Source of the DNA: Sneathiella aquimaris
GTDB lineage: Bacteria; Pseudomonadota; Alphaproteobacteria; Sneathiellales; Sneathiellaceae
DNA length: 64,000 bases
Assembly (NCBI RefSeq): GCF_026409565.1
Contig: NZ_CP112881.1
Span: forward strand, 3,045,501-3,109,500
Reading direction: 5' to 3'
The notes under the pieces are model-generated. The model was not told where the DNA came from, made no database searches, and saw only the letters and a list, made by a program, of their open reading frames with translations. Positions 54,560 to 63,770 of the stretch are shown here, piece after piece. Position numbers and translations under genes: made by a program. Position 1 is the first letter of the stretch. The number at the start of each line of letters is the position of its first letter.

Positions 54560-55527
54560 TGTCCAAACATCTCCCTTGGGTTGAACTTTAATCTAGTATC
54601 CCGCCAACGTTCATATTTATCAATTGGCAATCGATACGGCTGACATTGCAGGACGGCTCGAATAGCACTTTCAGCAGCAATTCTTTCAAAATTGTCGCCA
54701 AATGACTTGTTTCCAACCAATTCCGGTCGTCCCTGGACCGATCCATCCTGATTAAGCGTAATACGCAACTCAACAATTAGCTCTTCCGCCCGCACACTTC
54801 CTGTTGGCGGACTCCAACATCTTTGAACCTGCTGTTTGAACGCATCTTTCTCGCTTAAACTTAAAGGCAGTGACCTGTCTGCGGCCCGATCGGACGCAGC
54901 AGCAACCCTTTCAGCAGATTTGGACTTTTTTGTGTCCGACGTTTCATCCGTTCGTTTCGCCTGTTCTTTTTTCTTCTTGTCCAGCAAGGCAGATATCTGA
55001 CTAAGGTCAAACTTCTTCTTTGGTTCCTCTTTTGGTTCCGGTTTTTTCTGAACAACCTTTTTTTCCGGCCGTGGTTTAATCTTTGGCTTCGGAATGGCCT
55101 TTGGTTTTTCAACCTTTTTGACCTCTTCTTTTTTTGGTTCGGGTTCCGGCTTCGGCTCTGGCTCAGGCTCAGGCTCCGGCTCTGGCTCTGGCTTCGGAGC
55201 TGTCTCCGGCTCAGGTTCCGGTGTTGGCTCGGGCTCTGGCTCCGGTTTAGGCTCGGGCTTTGGCTCGGGCTTTGGCTCGGGCTTTGGCTCGGGTTTTGGC
55301 TCCGGTTTTGGCTCGGGTTTTGGCGGCTCTTTAGGTTCGGGCTCTTTTTCTTCTGGTGCCGGCTGGTCTTTTGGCAAATTCGTGATATCGGCAATATCGA
55401 CGATTTCAACCTGAATAACCTTTGGCTGGTCCAAAAGTTCGGGATCCTGAAACAAAGGCAAGCCTGTATACATGAGCAATAAAATAAGCCCGTGCAAACC
55501 AGCAGATATGACCGTTGATACTTTCAT
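54556..55527 (-). CDS. tolA: TolA, energy-transducing protein of the Tol-Pal system
   Basis: A 323-residue inner-membrane protein with one N-terminal helix (about 6-25), a long rod and a C-terminal domain ending in NPREMFGQ. The rod (about 58-140) is made of [12 protein letters not shown] repeats instead of the Ala/Lys-rich helix of E. coli TolA. It probably adopts a polyproline-type extended form, as in TonB. The C-terminal domain shows [13 protein letters not shown] and [11 protein letters not shown], with the usual two Cys. It lies between tolR and tolB. ATG at 55527 is used; TTG at 55530 is the alternative. Confidence 0.9.
   Translation of the reverse strand: MKVSTVISAGLHGLILLLMYTGLPLFQDPELLDQPKVIQVEIVDIADITNLPKDQPAPEEKEPEPKEPPKPEPKPEPKPEPKPEPKPEPKPEPKPEPEPEPTPEPEPETAPKPEPEPEPEPEPEPKPEPEPKKEEVKKVEKPKAIPKPKIKPRPEKKVVQKKPEPKEEPKKKFDLSQISALLDKKKKEQAKRTDETSDTKKSKSAERVAAASDRAADRSLPLSLSEKDAFKQQVQRCWSPPTGSVRAEELIVELRITLNQDGSVQGRPELVGNKSFGDNFERIAAESAIRAVLQCQPYRLPIDKYERWRDTRLKFNPREMFGQ
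55136..55328 (-). repeat. tandem 6/12-bp repeat coding Pro-Glu/Lys rod of TolA
   Basis: On the + strand the unit GGCTC(G/C)GG(C/T)TTT and variants repeat many times in register, encoding PEPK and PEPE on the - strand. Copies differ mostly at third codon positions, so the repeat is old rather than newly expanded. The antisense Gly/Ser-rich open frame here is a by-product. Confidence 0.85.
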
Positions 55528-55541
55528 CAAAGAAGACCGGC

Positions 55542-56009
55542 CTATTCTTTTTTCTCAGTCTTGGCTTTCGCCTTGTCAGCTGAGCTACTCGATACCATCG
55601 CGACTTTGGTAAAGCCAGCGTCATGGATTTCACCCATCACTTGCAGAACCCGGCCATAATTAACGTTCTTATCGCCCCGAACAAAGATCCGTTGGTCTGC
55701 CTTCGCACCAACAACAGCCTGTAGCTTTGGCACCAGATTAACCAACTCAATTTCCAGATCTTCCAGATACAAGCGACCGTCCACATCAACACTGATAACC
55801 AGCGGCTCATCATTTCCCTGAACCGTAGAAGACTTTGTTTCAGGTAAATCCAGCGGCACACCTACAGTCAGTAATGGGGCCGTCACCATAAAGACGATCA
55901 GCAACACCAACATCACATCGACAAAAGGCGTCACATTGATTTCGGACATTGCCTTAAGTCGGCGTTTCCGGCCCTGCCCTGTAAAAGCGTCGTAATGATT
56001 GGTGTCCAT
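55542..56009 (-). CDS. tolR: TolR, inner-membrane proton-channel subunit
   Basis: A 155-residue ExbD/TolR family protein. It has one transmembrane helix (about 28-47) with the functional Asp in [19 protein letters not shown] periplasmic domain follows ([18 protein letters not shown], then [19 protein letters not shown]). With TolQ it uses the proton gradient to drive TolA. The start at 56009 is preceded by AAGGATAAAGG and gives the usual N-terminus; the longer frame to 56072 overlaps tolQ. Confidence 0.94.
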   Translation of the reverse strand: MDTNHYDAFTGQGRKRRLKAMSEINVTPFVDVMLVLLIVFMVTAPLLTVGVPLDLPETKSSTVQGNDEPLVISVDVDGRLYLEDLEIELVNLVPKLQAVVGAKADQRIFVRGDKNVNYGRVLQVMGEIHDAGFTKVAMVSSSSADKAKAKTEKKE

Positions 56010-56013
56010 ACCT

Positions 56014-56733
56014 TTATCCTTGATCCAACTGACGAGACAGGATGGCAGAAAACTCACCGGCAAAGCCTTCAAGTCGGGTTACAATGCGCTGTAAATCATT
56101 GGAAAATTTGTTATATGCGACAACCGCAGGGATCGCAGCAACCAGTCCCAGCGCCGTTGCGAAAAGGGCTTCGGCGATACCAGGCGCGACGACAGCAAGA
56201 CTGGTGTCCTTTGTTGCGGCAATCGCCTGAAAACTATTCATAATGCCCCAAACCGTCCCAAACAAACCAATGAAAGTCGCGGTAGAGCCCACTGTCGCCA
56301 GAAATCCGAGATACTTCTCCAGACGCTCCACTTCCCGATCAATGGCAACACGCATCACTTGATGAATACGCGCCTGCAGGCCGGTATGACTGTTTTTATC
56401 CAGTCCTTTTTCTGTCGACCGCAACCATTCCCGCATTGCAGTTGAAAAAAGCATTGCAAGTGGATTGTCAGGGCTGTTCCCCACACGTCGATAAAGGTCT
56501 TCCAGATTACCGCCCGACCAGAAGTCATTTTCAAACTCGTCGGAGTCTGCGGTGACACGGCGATATTTCAGGATCTTGTCGATGATGATGGCCCAACTCC
56601 AAAAGGAAGCCAGTATCAAAACAATCATAACAATTTGAACAACAATATCGGCCCTCAGGAACAGGCCGAGCATAGACAAATCATGAGAGACACCGCCCAA
56701 AGACTGGGCAGCTACAAGCGCGTCATTTTCCAT
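56014..56733 (-). CDS. tolQ: TolQ, inner-membrane proton-channel subunit
   Basis: A 239-residue protein with three transmembrane helices (about 28-48, 142-162 and 175-197). The conserved GSTATFIGLFGTVWGIMNSF and EALFATALGLVAAIPAVVAY line the proton path with TolR. Length and gene order (ybgC, tolQ, tolR, tolA, tolB, pal) are canonical. The ATG overlaps the ybgC stop by one base (TAATG), which implies translational coupling. Confidence 0.96.
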   Translation of the reverse strand: MENDALVAAQSLGGVSHDLSMLGLFLRADIVVQIVMIVLILASFWSWAIIIDKILKYRRVTADSDEFENDFWSGGNLEDLYRRVGNSPDNPLAMLFSTAMREWLRSTEKGLDKNSHTGLQARIHQVMRVAIDREVERLEKYLGFLATVGSTATFIGLFGTVWGIMNSFQAIAATKDTSLAVVAPGIAEALFATALGLVAAIPAVVAYNKFSNDLQRIVTRLEGFAGEFSAILSRQLDQG

Positions 56734-57209
56734 TATTTCTTCATGGCTCCTGAAAAATCAGTGATTGATAGGAATTTATCCCTTATTTGCGGCGAAAAGC
56801 GGGCAGCTTTTCCGTTCTTATGTAAACAGGCCACCCGAACGGTGCTTTTTACCAAAAGATCGTCGCCTCGATAGACATCCTGTTTCATCCGCAAGGTTGC
56901 CCCTTTCAATTCGAAAAGGTGCGTGCGCACATCAAGCGCGTCATCCATACGGGCTGGGCTCAGATACTCAACCTGGCACTCTCGTACAACGAAATTAACA
57001 TTTTCCGTGATCATCAGCTGTTGTTGATTGATACCGATACCGCGGAGCAAATCTGTCCGCGCCCGCTCGGTAAATTTTAAATAATTAGCGTAATAAACAA
57101 TCCCGCCAGCATCCGTATCTTCCCAAAAAACCTGCACGGGAAAATGATGCAAAGGGCCTTGCTCACCGGAAAAGTCAATCCTACCGATCATTGCCGGATC
57201 ACTGCTCAC
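56733..57209 (-). CDS. ybgC: Tol-Pal associated acyl-CoA thioesterase YbgC
   Basis: A 158-residue hotdog-fold thioesterase, the usual first gene of the tol-pal cluster. The catalytic motif is [18 protein letters not shown] with the Asp, then [13 protein letters not shown]. Its acyl-CoA or acyl-ACP substrate in this group is phospholipid-related. The GTG at 57209 is preceded by GAGGAG at seven bases and overlaps the ruvB end by 11 bases; ATG at 57191 is the alternative without a good site. Confidence 0.93.
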   Translation of the reverse strand: MSSDPAMIGRIDFSGEQGPLHHFPVQVFWEDTDAGGIVYYANYLKFTERARTDLLRGIGINQQQLMITENVNFVVRECQVEYLSPARMDDALDVRTHLFELKGATLRMKQDVYRGDDLLVKSTVRVACLHKNGKAARFSPQIRDKFLSITDFSGAMKK

Positions 57210-58245
57210 GGGGCGGCTCCTCAATCAGATCCAGTTGCGAGGCCAATTGTTTTGGAAAGCTAAAGCCCAGATGATCAAAAGCCGCTTTTGTCAATAAACG
57301 CCCACGAGGTGTTCTTTGCAGAAACCCCTGTTGAATAAGGTAGGGCTCAATGATGTCTTCAATCGCGTCACGAGGCTCGGACAAAGCTGCTGATAAGGTT
57401 TCCACACCGACTGGTCCTCCTCCAAAATCCTGGGCGATACGGGTCAGGTAACGTCGGTCCATTGCATCCAGTCCGCGCTTATCCACTTCCAGACGGTTCA
57501 ACGCTGCATCCGCCTGCTCGGCAGAGATCACATCAACACCAGCCACAGACGCAAAATCCCGAACACGTCGCAACAACCGTCCTGCAACACGCGGTGTGCC
57601 ACGGCTTCGATTGGCAATTTCCTGGGCGCCTTCATCACTGAGTTTGACGCCAAGGACGCGCGCACCACGGGCAACGATCAACTGTAACTCGGCGGGTTCG
57701 TAAAAATTCATCCGAAGCGGAATGCCAAAGCGTTCGCGAAGGGGTGTTGTGATCAGGCCGGAGCGGGTTGTCGCCCCAACCAGCGTAAACGGAGGCAAAT
57801 CAATTCTGACGGATCGGGCGGCAGGGCCCTCCCCAATAATCAAATCAAGATGAAAGTCTTCCATCGCCGGATACAGAATTTCTTCAACCGCCGGGTTCAA
57901 TCTGTGAATTTCATCAATAAACAGAACGTCATTTTCTTCGAGGTTCGTCAGCAATGCCGCCAAGTCCCCGGCTTTACTGATTACCGGTCCGGCTGTTGCC
58001 CTGAAATTAACACCCAGTTCGCGCGCAACGATCTGTGAGAGTGTTGTTTTCCCTAGGCCCGGAGGGCCAAAAAACATTACATGGTCAAGAGCATCTCCGC
58101 GCGCTTTTGCAGCCTGAATAAAAACGCTTAGATTTTCCCGGACTTGTTTTTGACCAATGAAATCGCCTAAAACCTGGGGCCGAAATTGTTGCTCATAATC
58201 ATCCGATCCTGATTTTGTCGCACCGATTAAACGATCATCGGTCAT
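57199..58245 (-). CDS. ruvB: Holliday junction DNA helicase subunit RuvB
   Basis: A 348-residue AAA+ motor that drives branch migration with RuvA. Walker A is [14 protein letters not shown] (about 59-72), Walker [11 protein letters not shown], sensor and arginine-finger regions [18 protein letters not shown]. The C-terminal winged helix ([14 protein letters not shown], then RTPRGRLLT) is intact. It overlaps ruvA by four bases. Confidence 0.97.
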   Translation of the reverse strand: MTDDRLIGATKSGSDDYEQQFRPQVLGDFIGQKQVRENLSVFIQAAKARGDALDHVMFFGPPGLGKTTLSQIVARELGVNFRATAGPVISKAGDLAALLTNLEENDVLFIDEIHRLNPAVEEILYPAMEDFHLDLIIGEGPAARSVRIDLPPFTLVGATTRSGLITTPLRERFGIPLRMNFYEPAELQLIVARGARVLGVKLSDEGAQEIANRSRGTPRVAGRLLRRVRDFASVAGVDVISAEQADAALNRLEVDKRGLDAMDRRYLTRIAQDFGGGPVGVETLSAALSEPRDAIEDIIEPYLIQQGFLQRTPRGRLLTKAAFDHLGFSFPKQLASQLDLIEEPPREQ

Positions 58246-58874
58246 GCAGCCAGCTCCTTCAAGCCTTCGGTGATCAGGGCTTCAACCGTTGCATCTTCAC
58301 CAAGGCGCCGTCCCGCCGCCGCAACAGCACCGAATGCATCTGCCCGGCCATAACCAAGATTGACAAGTGCAGAAATAGCATCATTTGCCGCGACCACTGG
58401 TGTTGTCTGGCCAGCTGGTTTCGACTTGGTGATTGTATCATTTGCTGTAAAGGCAGCTGGGCCGAGGTTCATTTTCGCCACTTTGTCTTTTAGCTCAGTG
58501 ACAATCCGGCCTGCTACTTTCGGCCCAACACCACTCACGCGGGTCAAGGCGGTCTTATCGGCAGCCGCCACAATTTGAGTCAACTCATCACTTCCGAACA
58601 AAGACAGAATTCCCAAGGCAACTTTCGCGCCAACGCCTTGGACTGTCTGTAATAGTCCAAACCAGCTTTTCTCTCCCATATCCTGAAAACCATACAAGTG
58701 GATATGATCTTCGCGGACGTGGGTTTCAATGTGAAGCGAAACTGTCCCGCCTATCTCTGGAAGGGCACGTAATGTGCGTCCAGAGCAAAATGCCAGATAC
58801 CCCACACCGCCTACGTCCAGAATGATCCAGTCCTCGCCGGTGCTATCCAGTATTCCGGTTAATTTTGCAATCAT
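58242..58874 (-). CDS. ruvA: Holliday junction binding protein RuvA
   Basis: A 210-residue protein with the OB-fold start [20 protein letters not shown] and two helix-hairpin-helix motifs ([13 protein letters not shown] and [13 protein letters not shown]). A flexible linker and the C-terminal RuvB-contact domain ([20 protein letters not shown]) follow. It tetramerises on four-way junctions. It overlaps both ruvC and ruvB by four bases, so the three are one translationally coupled operon. Confidence 0.96.
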   Translation of the reverse strand: MIAKLTGILDSTGEDWIILDVGGVGYLAFCSGRTLRALPEIGGTVSLHIETHVREDHIHLYGFQDMGEKSWFGLLQTVQGVGAKVALGILSLFGSDELTQIVAAADKTALTRVSGVGPKVAGRIVTELKDKVAKMNLGPAAFTANDTITKSKPAGQTTPVVAANDAISALVNLGYGRADAFGAVAAAGRRLGEDATVEALITEGLKELAA

Positions 58875-59386
58875 ACTTTACCCCCGGCCATGGTTATCGC
58901 TTTCCCCAGATGTCGACGGCTTCCCGCATAATGAGCGTGACAAATAGCAACGGCCAATGCATCAGCAGCATGCTCATTGGCAATTTTACAGCCCGGTAGC
59001 AGCATACTGACCATCGCATGAATTTGTTCTTTCCCTGCGTGACCCGCGCCAACAACTGATTTCTTGATTTTATTGGGCGCATATTCTTCAACGGCCAGAT
59101 TATGAAGGGCCGGAACCAGCAAAGCGATGCCCCTTGCCTGACCAAGCTTCAGCGTAGAGACTGGGTTCTTATTAACAAAGGTTTCCTCGACAGCCGCCTC
59201 TTGAGGCTGCCAATCTGCGATCACTTTTTCAATACCTTCAAAAAGCTGAACTAGACGACCTGCAAGATCAAGGGACGCATCTGATGCAACAGCCCCGTTG
59301 GCAAGATGCCGAAGAGAGTTCCCCTCGGCTTCTATGATCCCCCAACCTGTATGTCGCAATCCAGGGTCCAGACCTAACAAACGCAT
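58871..59386 (-). CDS. ruvC: crossover junction endodeoxyribonuclease RuvC
   Basis: A 171-residue dimeric resolvase that nicks Holliday junctions symmetrically. The acidic active-site residues are visible: Asp7 in [14 protein letters not shown], Glu in [14 protein letters not shown] (about 65-78), and Asp in [17 protein letters not shown] near the C-terminus. It lies 24 bases after yebC and starts the ruvCAB operon, the same order as in E. coli. Confidence 0.97.
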   Translation of the reverse strand: MRLLGLDPGLRHTGWGIIEAEGNSLRHLANGAVASDASLDLAGRLVQLFEGIEKVIADWQPQEAAVEETFVNKNPVSTLKLGQARGIALLVPALHNLAVEEYAPNKIKKSVVGAGHAGKEQIHAMVSMLLPGCKIANEHAADALAVAICHAHYAGSRRHLGKAITMAGGKV

Positions 59387-59410
59387 TCTATAACATGACC
59401 TTTCAGCCGC

Positions 59411-60163
59411 TCAGGTCTCCAGCTTTTCCATGATTTCATCAGGAATATCGAAATTGGCAGACACTTTCTGCACATCATCATTATCTTCCAGAACATCAAC
59501 AAGCTTAAAGATTGAATTGGCTTTTTCTTCGGTTTCAACGGGCACACTATTTGTTGGCTTCCAGATAATGCCGGCTTCCTGCGGCGTGCCAAATTTCTCT
59601 TCCAACGTGGCCTGAACATCATTGAAATCTTCCATTGCGCAGGTGATCTCGTGGACTTCGTCATCACTCTCTACATTGTCAGCCCCGGCCTCTAAGGCTG
59701 CTTCAAAAACTTCGTCGCCATCGATTTCTGAAGCGCTGTACACAATCTGCCCCATATGTTCGAACATAAAAGAAACGGATCCTGTCTCTCCCAATGCACC
59801 GCCAGCCTTATTAAAGGCGGCACGAACTTCGGCTGCCGTCCGGTTTTTGTTATCGGTAAGTGTCTCCACGATTACCGCGATACCACCGGGGCCATAGCCC
59901 TCATACCGGATTTCGTCATAATTTTCGCCTTCACCACCGCTCGCCGCACGCTTGATGGCACGATCGATGTTATCTTTCGGCATATTATCTGATCGGGCCG
60001 CCGCAATCGCGGTTCTCAATCTTGGGTTCATATCAGGTTCTGGCAGGCCCGACTTCGCCGCTACTGTCAATTCCCGGATATGCTTAGCAAAGATCTTGGC
60101 GCGCTTTTTATCCTGAGCGCCCTTACGATGCATGATATTTTTAAACTTGGAATGTCCCGCCAT
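59411..60163 (-). CDS. yebC: YebC/PmpR family transcriptional regulator or translation factor
   Basis: A 250-residue protein beginning [19 protein letters not shown], the invariant family start. [20 protein letters not shown] and [20 protein letters not shown] are also diagnostic. Family members were described as DNA-binding regulators and more recently linked to translation at proline stretches. The frame open to 60202 lacks family match, so 60163 is used, preceded by AGAAGAAG. Linkage to ruvC is common. The gene upstream, the 557-residue unknown, is separated by about 200 bases holding the yebC promoter region. Confidence 0.95.
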   Translation of the reverse strand: MAGHSKFKNIMHRKGAQDKKRAKIFAKHIRELTVAAKSGLPEPDMNPRLRTAIAAARSDNMPKDNIDRAIKRAASGGEGENYDEIRYEGYGPGGIAVIVETLTDNKNRTAAEVRAAFNKAGGALGETGSVSFMFEHMGQIVYSASEIDGDEVFEAALEAGADNVESDDEVHEITCAMEDFNDVQATLEEKFGTPQEAGIIWKPTNSVPVETEEKANSIFKLVDVLEDNDDVQKVSANFDIPDEIMEKLET

Positions 60164-60359
60164 ACTTCTTCTCTTAGTCATCCATGGAAAGTCATTTTCC
60201 ATGTCATCAAATCACAAAAATGAACAAATCAGATAACGTAATCCGGAGCTGCCCATTTATTTTCCTGATTACTATTTAACGCAAGGGTAGACTTCACCCA
60301 AGACAAGAATGAATTTTTTGGGAAAATAATTCGAACTTCGGTCGTTTCGGAAGATAGGG

Positions 60360-62033
60360 CTAACGGATATTGATTTTCTCAAGAGCGGTATAGAATGTCT
60401 TGAAAAACTCGACCTGTGACGCGCCTGTTTGGGCTTTCTTTTCCAAATCTGCCATAAAATCAGCCGAAATGATCGTTTTTCTGGTGAATTCATGAACCAT
60501 TCTGGCACCTTCCGGCTTCGTCAGTTTATCGGAAGCCAGCAACTGCAACAACGTCAAGCCAAGCTGGGTGTTATCCGCCGCACGTTTTTTGAAATTTTCC
60601 AGAACGTTCAACTCATTCATCAGATCCACAGACATTTGGTCCAGGCGCTCAGAGAGCTTTTTACAGTAGAACTCCTGAAAATCAGATCCTGCAACCTTTG
60701 ACTGTAGTTCTTGCAGGCGCGCAAGGATTGTCAGTGGTGGTATTTTGCCGGATGTAAGATATTGAAAATTTTGTCCACTCTCCAATAAAGGAAGTAAATA
60801 ATTGGCGATGGTTCGCTTGCTAACCGCGCCGACGAGCCCCTGGCTGATCGTCAGCAAGACATCAGCACGATCCAACGGGTTGTCATGGCCAGCCAGCATG
60901 TTTCCTATTGTCGTACTGCCCGTCATCTTTTCGCTGCGCATTCGTAACGCTTCAACGACTTCCTGCCCGCCCACATGCTCCTCGCTTCCGATTTGGGTCC
61001 GAGACATCAACTTGCTATGATAAATTGCACTTTTAAACGGGTCTCCAGAAACAAATGACGCGTTGCCTTTCAAGGTTTTTTTCAGTTTTAGCGTCAACGC
61101 CATACGCGTTTCTGGCAGGAACTGATCCCGTAACAGCGCGTTCACACGAACGCCGCCCGGATGCGCCCCGGCAGGGAATTGGCGGGCACCTCGAATAAGG
61201 TCAACGAGGGAGAGCATCGCTTCGCCGAGATTCTCCTCCTCACCCAAAATAAGTCTTAAATACGATGATGAAGTCAGGAAATCTGCGACATGGCGATCCA
61301 GCATTTCCAAGACATCAGGATCGTCGTACTGACCTAGCCAGTTCAATACGATGCCGAATTTTTCATCGATCGTTTTAATGTCGCTGAGATAGCGTGCCAT
61401 TGACATCAAAAACAACTGACGCCAGTGCTCATGATCTTTAACCGCGCGCATTAGCTTAACGAGGTTATCATCTTCAATTTCTGGAACAATATCCAAAGAG
61501 TTGAAGTCTTTCAGGTTTTTAAGGACTTCATTTGTTATACGGTAAAGGTCCAAAACACGGTCATTAACTTTCTGGCCAGTGCGCTGCACCTGAGAGATTG
61601 CGACCCGTTGAACAGCCCCCTGTAGGATCTGACCAGTATCATTCAATTTCTGTAAATGTTTGCTGTGGTAAAGCAGTTCCAATGGTGTAATTTGCCATTG
61701 TGTCATGGGCTTCAGAAGAAGCTGACCGATCGCACGCCGCGCACTGGGTTGATAGACCTCAGAAGCGGATTGACAAATTGGTTCAATCAGTTCTACGCCG
61801 GAAACAGAATTCGGCTTATCCCGCTCCCCATCAAAGTATACTTCTTTGTCATGAAAAACCGGATCATTAGAATCAAACTTGACCTGCAACACCTTGACCG
61901 AGGCTATATTTTGCCCTGACTTAAGTATCTTGGCGAAATCAATGGCGACATCTTTTGAGTCACAGACCTTCTGCACAGTCCAGCTTCCGGCCTGTTTTCC
62001 ATGAACTTCAAAATGGGTTTTAGGTTCGGACAA
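60360..62033 (-). CDS. large uncharacterised cytoplasmic protein
   Basis: A 557-residue protein with no family I can name. It has no signal peptide or membrane segment. Residues about 1-75 look like a small alpha/beta domain (HFEVHGKQAGSWTVQKVCDS, then IASVKVLQVKFDSNDPVFHD) of a type often found at the N-terminus of alphaproteobacterial signalling proteins. The rest, about 480 residues, is almost entirely helical and charged, with no catalytic motif. GGAG lies properly before the ATG. It stands alone between the YmdB-like gene and yebC. It may be a regulator or scaffold. Confidence 0.65.
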   Translation of the reverse strand: MSEPKTHFEVHGKQAGSWTVQKVCDSKDVAIDFAKILKSGQNIASVKVLQVKFDSNDPVFHDKEVYFDGERDKPNSVSGVELIEPICQSASEVYQPSARRAIGQLLLKPMTQWQITPLELLYHSKHLQKLNDTGQILQGAVQRVAISQVQRTGQKVNDRVLDLYRITNEVLKNLKDFNSLDIVPEIEDDNLVKLMRAVKDHEHWRQLFLMSMARYLSDIKTIDEKFGIVLNWLGQYDDPDVLEMLDRHVADFLTSSSYLRLILGEEENLGEAMLSLVDLIRGARQFPAGAHPGGVRVNALLRDQFLPETRMALTLKLKKTLKGNASFVSGDPFKSAIYHSKLMSRTQIGSEEHVGGQEVVEALRMRSEKMTGSTTIGNMLAGHDNPLDRADVLLTISQGLVGAVSKRTIANYLLPLLESGQNFQYLTSGKIPPLTILARLQELQSKVAGSDFQEFYCKKLSERLDQMSVDLMNELNVLENFKKRAADNTQLGLTLLQLLASDKLTKPEGARMVHEFTRKTIISADFMADLEKKAQTGASQVEFFKTFYTALEKINIR

Positions 62034-62164
62034 TGTTATCTCCGCCGAATACTTAGTACTATTACATCTACTCGGAAGCTATCATTACACTCTTAACAAA
62101 CTACAAATATTTGAATATTCCTCATATAAGCACACCCGGAGGATCAATTGAAACAAGAAGCAGA

Positions 62165-62977
62165 TTAATCTGGCACATGTTGCAATAAGCGGGCGCCAAT
62201 ACGAACAGGTTCTATTCGCGTTGTAAAACCCGTCTTATCATCGGTTTCAATATAGATTCCACAAAGCGTGCCAGGCCCCAAAGCTGGCGTGAAACGGCTG
62301 GACGGTATTTTCCGGGTAAACCGCCGGATTGGCTCTTCTTTTTCCATGCCGATGACAGAGTTGTAATCCCCGCACATTCCCGCGTCTGTCTGATATCCGG
62401 TTCCGCCCGGCAGAATTTGTGTATCAGCTGTCGGCACATGTGAATGACTTCCAACTACAGCTGAAACCCGTCCATCACAAAAATGCCCCAGAGCCATTTT
62501 TTCAGAGGTCGCCTCACCATGTACATCAATCAAAATGAAATCATATTTTTGCGCCAGACGACCGGATTTCAAAATTTTATCAACAGCTGCAAAAGGATCG
62601 TCCAGCGGGTCCATAAATACACGCCCCATCACCTGCACTACCAACACTGTTTTGCCAGCACGGGTTTTAAATGCTGACGCTCCCCGCCCAGGGGTTCCTT
62701 CCGGGTAGTTAATTGGACGGATAAGCCGGGCATCTTCAGACATATAGGACATGATATCCTTCTGATCGAAGCTGTGATTACCAAGAACAATACAGTCCGC
62801 CCCAGCCTCATAAAAACCGGCGCAGATTTTTTCGGTTATACCAAATCCTGATGCCGCATTTTCTCCGTTTACAACGACAAAGTCGAGAGCCAACTGTTTC
62901 CTCAGCGTTGGCAAATGCTCTGAGATCGAATCACGACCAGAACGACCAACAACATCACCGCAATACAACAATTTCAC
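62165..62977 (-). CDS. TIGR00282 family metallophosphoesterase (YmdB-like)
   Basis: A 270-residue di-metal phosphodiesterase. Visible motifs are LLYCGDVVGRSGRDS, VVNGENAASGFGIT, LGNHSFDQKDI and VDVHGEATSEKMALG, then VVGSHSHVPTADTQIL, which supply the metal ligands. The Bacillus relative YmdB hydrolyses 2',3'- and 3',5'-cyclic nucleotides. The start is a GTG at 62977 with AAGGAAG upstream. Its start overlaps the cyclo-ligase stop as GTGA, so translation is coupled. Confidence 0.9.
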   Translation of the reverse strand: MKLLYCGDVVGRSGRDSISEHLPTLRKQLALDFVVVNGENAASGFGITEKICAGFYEAGADCIVLGNHSFDQKDIMSYMSEDARLIRPINYPEGTPGRGASAFKTRAGKTVLVVQVMGRVFMDPLDDPFAAVDKILKSGRLAQKYDFILIDVHGEATSEKMALGHFCDGRVSAVVGSHSHVPTADTQILPGGTGYQTDAGMCGDYNSVIGMEKEEPIRRFTRKIPSSRFTPALGPGTLCGIYIETDDKTGFTTRIEPVRIGARLLQHVPD

Positions 62978-63546
62978 GTGAACTTCCTTGCTTCTTTTTC
63001 GGTCACAACCCAATCCAAGGGTTGATCAAATTTGTCTGTGGGGAGGTTTTCCACCTCTTGCCCGGCATAAGCATATCCAACAGCGAGACAGTGTCCGGCG
63101 CCCCGCAGCTGCGCCAGTGTCCGATCGTAAAACCCACCGCCATATCCCAAACGATAGCCTGTGCGATCAAAGCCGAGCAACGGCACAACCAGAATATCGG
63201 GGATCACGATCTTTGCGGAAGCGACAGGAACAGGAATATCCATCACACCCTTTTCCAGAACATCATCCTTATGCCATTGCCTGAAAACCAGCGGCTGCGC
63301 TATCGCTTCCACGACGGGAAGCGCGCAGATACATCCCCCATCAAGCAATGGATCGACCAGAGGGGATACATCAATCTCGCTTCCGATCGGCCAATATAAT
63401 GAGACGACCGTTCCTTTTTTTAGGGGAATGCTATCAAGAAAATGTCGGGCAGCCGAAACACCTAGCCTTGTGCGGTGCAACTGTTTACGCAATGCAGAGG
63501 CTGCTTTTCGAGCAGATTTTTTTTCAAGAGCGACCGTATTCAACAC
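62974..63546 (-). CDS. 5-formyltetrahydrofolate cyclo-ligase
   Basis: A 190-residue enzyme that converts 5-formyl-THF to 5,10-methenyl-THF with ATP, salvaging a folate storage form. The ATP/folate motif is DRTGYRLGYGGGFYDRTLAQ (about 127-146), and the N-terminal helix (KKSARKAASALRKQLHRT) is typical. The start is uncertain: GTG at 63546 is used, with TTG at 63570 or 63543 as alternatives. The gene lies just downstream of the 6S RNA gene, as in E. coli and many Proteobacteria, where it is called ygfA. Confidence 0.9.
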   Translation of the reverse strand: MLNTVALEKKSARKAASALRKQLHRTRLGVSAARHFLDSIPLKKGTVVSLYWPIGSEIDVSPLVDPLLDGGCICALPVVEAIAQPLVFRQWHKDDVLEKGVMDIPVPVASAKIVIPDILVVPLLGFDRTGYRLGYGGGFYDRTLAQLRGAGHCLAVGYAYAGQEVENLPTDKFDQPLDWVVTEKEARKFT

Positions 63547-63599
63547 GTAGCCCCACTCTGGATCAGGCAAACAAAAAAGGATCCGATATCTAAAAAATT

Positions 63600-63763
63600 A
63601 GGGTTGCACCACCATAGCCGTCGAACGAATGAAATCTCTGTGGCCTGACAAGTCAGGTGGGAGCCGATATAATAGGACCACGGTCCAGTCAGGGATTAGC
63701 CCCCAGGATTTCGGTATTGGCCCCAGGATATCTAAGAACTAACGCACAAGGCAGTGCAACTGA
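63600..63763 (-). ncRNA. ssrS: 6S RNA
   Basis: An RNA of about 160 bases, 6S length, lies between zapA and the cyclo-ligase gene on their strand, the conserved ssrS position. The 5' end region GTTGCAC (63760-63754) pairs with the 3' end GTGCAAC (63608-63602), closing a long rod. The 3' half contains CGACGGCTATGGTGGTGCAA, typical of alphaproteobacterial 6S RNA, and a T-run (TAATTTTTTA) follows. 6S RNA binds the housekeeping RNA polymerase and mimics an open promoter in stationary phase. The exact ends are estimated. Confidence 0.85.
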
Positions 63764-63770
63764 AGTCTAT

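Noticed and set aside
54861-55409. Ser/Gln/Arg-rich - strand frame overlapping tolA
   Set aside because: It is a shifted frame through the same repeat, and the tolA frame has clear domain matches.
55094-55414. Long + strand open frame coding a Gly/Ser/Phe-rich protein
   Set aside because: It is the antisense of the Pro-Glu/Lys repeat of tolA; the apparent coding comes from the repeat alone.
62141-62166. Tiny + strand frame after GGAGG near 62142
   Set aside because: It codes only a few residues before a stop and runs into the end of the YmdB-like gene; nothing supports translation.
63700-63730. Short direct repeat as the start of a CRISPR array
   Set aside because: Only two 9-base copies exist and they lie inside the 6S RNA gene.
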